A stretch of 15,174 bases of DNA, from NCBI GenBank assembly GCA_903895475.1, contig CAITUF010000235.1, positions 1 through 15,174 of the forward strand. Direction: 5' to 3'. The position numbers were made by a program, and so were the translations under genes. The notes beneath the pieces are model-generated. The model was not told the origin of the DNA and did not search any database. It worked only from the letters and a program-made list of their open reading frames with translations. Shown one piece after another: positions 14,003-15,174 of this stretch; position 1 is the first letter of the stretch; each line of letters starts with the position of its first letter. The stretch comes from an uncultured Opitutia bacterium. GTDB lineage: Bacteria; Verrucomicrobiota; Verrucomicrobiia; Opitutales; UBA953.

Positions 14003-14458
14003 TTACTTCTTCGCGGGTGCAGGCAGACCCTTTAAAATCGTAGTCACTTCTGCGGTGGCGCGGCCTACGTTCCAGAAATTGGCGGCGACCCCAGGGCCAG
14101 AGTTGCCGTCAAACAGACGACGGTTCGACTTATCGAAGAGCGCAAGGGAGAGGCTGACGTTGGGAATGTCCGAGCGGTTACCGGCGCTCTTTTGCGTTTG
14201 CCAGCTACTGCGCAGCACGGCGTCGGCTTCGCCCTCCGTCGCTACGACGGTATACCCTTGGGCCGACAGTGCCCGTACCCCGGCGTCATGGACGGCGTTG
14301 GCGAGAATATCCGTGTCGTGCAGGGAAGAGGCGGCCACGTCACGGACGTAGACCTTGGACACTTGGCCAGCGGCCACCGGGGTTGAAGTATTACAGCCGG
14401 AGGTGATTAAGGCGGAAATTCCGAGCAGGGTCAGCAGGGCTAGACGGGGTAGGTGCAT
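14003..14458 (-). CDS. Small putative lipoprotein of unknown function
   Basis: The protein has 151 residues with a lipoprotein signal: a short basic start, a hydrophobic stretch LALLTLLGISALI and the lipobox TSGC with Cys22 as the lipidated residue (the Thr at -3 is slightly unusual). The mature part begins with a flexible TSTPVAAGQ linker. An alpha/beta domain follows: a KVYVRDVA strand, a long helix (LANAVHDAGVRALSAQGY), TVV, then EADAVLRSSWQ, a beta segment SLSLALFDKSNRRLFDG and an amphipathic end. This order resembles several small bacterial lipoprotein domains that pair a predicted 'ADAVL' strand with a YTVV strand, but I cannot name one. It should sit in the outer or inner membrane facing the periplasm. 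It is convergent with panE with no gap between stop codons. Confidence 0.72.
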   Translation of the reverse strand: MHLPRLALLTLLGISALITSGCNTSTPVAAGQVSKVYVRDVAASSLHDTDILANAVHDAGVRALSAQGYTVVATEGEADAVLRSSWQTQKSAGNRSDIPNVSLSLALFDKSNRRLFDGNSGPGVAANFWNVGRATAEVTTILKGLPAPAKK

Positions 14459-14464
14459 AACTTG

Positions 14465-14492
14465 TTTATGACTTGGGTTGGCGATTAGACAA
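14465..14492 (-). promoter_or_regulatory. Candidate promoter of the lipoprotein gene
   Basis: On the minus strand TTGTCT (14492-14487, 4/6) and CATAAA (14470-14465, 4/6) are spaced by 16 bases. The expected transcription start is at about 14458, the first base of the ATG, so the message would be leaderless or nearly so. Confidence 0.35.
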
Positions 14493-14507
14493 GCCGGGAC
14501 ATGATGG

Positions 14508-14539
14508 GGCTACGCTGGGGGGTCTCCCCCGAAGTAGCC
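14508..14539 (+). other. Two-part hairpin in the divergent intergenic region
   Basis: GGCTAC (14508-14513) pairs with GTAGCC (14534-14539), and inside it GGGGG (14517-14521) pairs with CCCCC (14526-14530) around a GTCT loop; the two stems are joined by a 3x3 internal loop. Six Ts follow at 14549-14554. It lies 75 bases before the HAD gene. It could be a terminator for readthrough, a leader structure or a protein site. The rest of 14459-14614 shows nothing else I can name. Confidence 0.5.
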
Positions 14540-14614
14540 TTCGAAGCATTTTTTGATGAATTCTCACCCTGTCACCCCCTCCACCCTTCACCGCTCGGCG
14601 AGCCTCCTCCTGTC

Positions 14615-15174
14615 ATGGCTAGTATAAAGGCGGTGACGCTTGATTTAGCGGGGACGGTACTTTTTCCCCATCCTTCGGTGGGGGCGGTCTACTCCGCCTG
14701 TGCCCAGAAGCATGGCATCAAAGTCGATGCCCTTGAGTTGGAGGTAGCCTTTGCTTCGGCGTTACGTTCGGCCAATAAACAAGCTAAGGCGGAAGTCTTC
14801 TGGCGGGAAGTCGTGGAGCGAACATTTGGAGCGCACTTGCCTGGCTCCCAAGCAGACGCGGTTTTTAAGGAATGCTGGCAAGCCTTTGCCGACGCTAAGG
14901 CGTGGCGGGTCTGCATGGGCGTAGTCAGCGTCATCGGAGCCCTTAAGTTTCTTGGGATCAAGGTGGCGGTCTTGTCTAATGCTGATTCACGGATGCGGCG
15001 CGTACTGGAGCAGAAAGACCTCGCGCGACATTTTGACGGCATCTTCCTCTCCGAGGAAATGGGCTATGCCAAGCCAGACGCGAAGGCTTATGCGCATGCG
15101 GCCCGTAGCCTCGGCGTGGCGTTGACAGCCTTGGTGCATGTCGGGGATAGTCCGGTCGAGGACGGGGAAGGCCC
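14615..15174 (+). CDS. HAD-superfamily hydrolase, REG-2-like type, 5' part
   Basis: The gene runs off the right edge with no stop; 186 residues are visible from the ATG at 14615. It is a predicted phosphatase with a Rossmann-like HAD fold and a helical cap. Motif I is TLDLAGTVLFP with nucleophile Asp10, but the usual second aspartate is Ala12. The following HPSVGAVYSACAQKHGI segment matches the REG-2-like/HDHD3 subgroup, where this position is often not Asp. The cap helices span about residues 20-95. Motif II is VLSNADSRMRRVL (Ser121), motif III is EEMGYAKPDAKAY (Lys153) and motif IV is VHVGDSPVEDGEG (Asp178, Asp183). The substrate cannot be predicted. No Shine-Dalgarno is seen before the start, but the ATG fits the motif I spacing. 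It is divergent from the lipoprotein gene. Confidence 0.88.
   Translation, partial: MASIKAVTLDLAGTVLFPHPSVGAVYSACAQKHGIKVDALELEVAFASALRSANKQAKAEVFWREVVERTFGAHLPGSQADAVFKECWQAFADAKAWRVCMGVVSVIGALKFLGIKVAVLSNADSRMRRVLEQKDLARHFDGIFLSEEMGYAKPDAKAYAHAARSLGVALTALVHVGDSPVEDGEG

Noticed and set aside
14689..15042. A minus-strand open frame near the right edge
   Set aside because: It is antisense to the HAD hydrolase gene, which shows all four motifs on the plus strand.
1..15174. A new defence system, prophage, integron, CRISPR array or biosynthetic island
   Set aside because: All recognised genes are chromosomal housekeeping or exported proteins; there are no nuclease, toxin, integrase, transposase or repeat-spacer signatures.

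Overview
This window is an ordinary, gene-dense stretch of bacterial chromosome, G+C-rich by eye. The best phylum guess is the Planctomycetes-Verrucomicrobia group, probably Verrucomicrobiota. The reason is the first gene, whose end is the CxxCH haem-binding domain typical of large exported proteins in that group (the TIGR02603 type). Start codons vary (ATG, GTG, TTG), clear Shine-Dalgarno sites are rare, and several candidate promoters sit almost on top of the start codon. No tRNA, rRNA, CRISPR array, transposase, integrase or phage gene was seen, and no gene-free stretch exceeds about 160 bases.

Layout, left to right. (1) Bases 2-1141 hold the 3' end of a haem-binding protein gene. (2) Bases 1196-3967 look like a two-gene unit: an exported S9-family prolyl-oligopeptidase/dipeptidyl-peptidase and, 3 bases later, a small two-helix membrane protein of unknown function. 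(3) A regulatory-looking gap (3968-4073) leads to a 592-residue protein of unknown function (4074-5852), which resembles a helical-toroid plus beta-sandwich carbohydrate-active enzyme. It ends at a strong intrinsic terminator (5874-5905). (4) Bases 5974-10094 form a likely operon metG-menF-dtd-hisF: methionyl-tRNA synthetase, isochorismate synthase, D-aminoacyl-tRNA deacylase and the cyclase subunit of imidazole glycerol phosphate synthase. (5) On the minus strand, 10091-11404 encodes a CNNM/CorC-type CBS-domain membrane protein that overlaps the end of hisF by 4 bases. (6) A short divergent promoter region leads rightward to nadB-panE (11484-14002), which share an ATGA start/stop overlap. (7) A small lipoprotein gene (minus, 14003-14458) abuts panE tail to tail. 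(8) A HAD phosphatase-like gene of the REG-2-like type starts at 14615 and runs off the right edge.

The recognised genes are mostly housekeeping: translation (metG, dtd), menaquinone or isochorismate (menF), histidine (hisF), NAD (nadB) and pantothenate/CoA (panE). Pathway partners are not adjacent, so biosynthetic genes appear scattered rather than clustered.

I do not see a clear new defence, mobile or secretion system. The items most worth a second look are the unknown protein at 4074-5852 and its repeat-containing upstream region, the unknown membrane protein coupled to the peptidase, a 20-base perfect palindrome inside the first gene, the structured metG leader, and the repeated placement of -10-like elements next to start codons.
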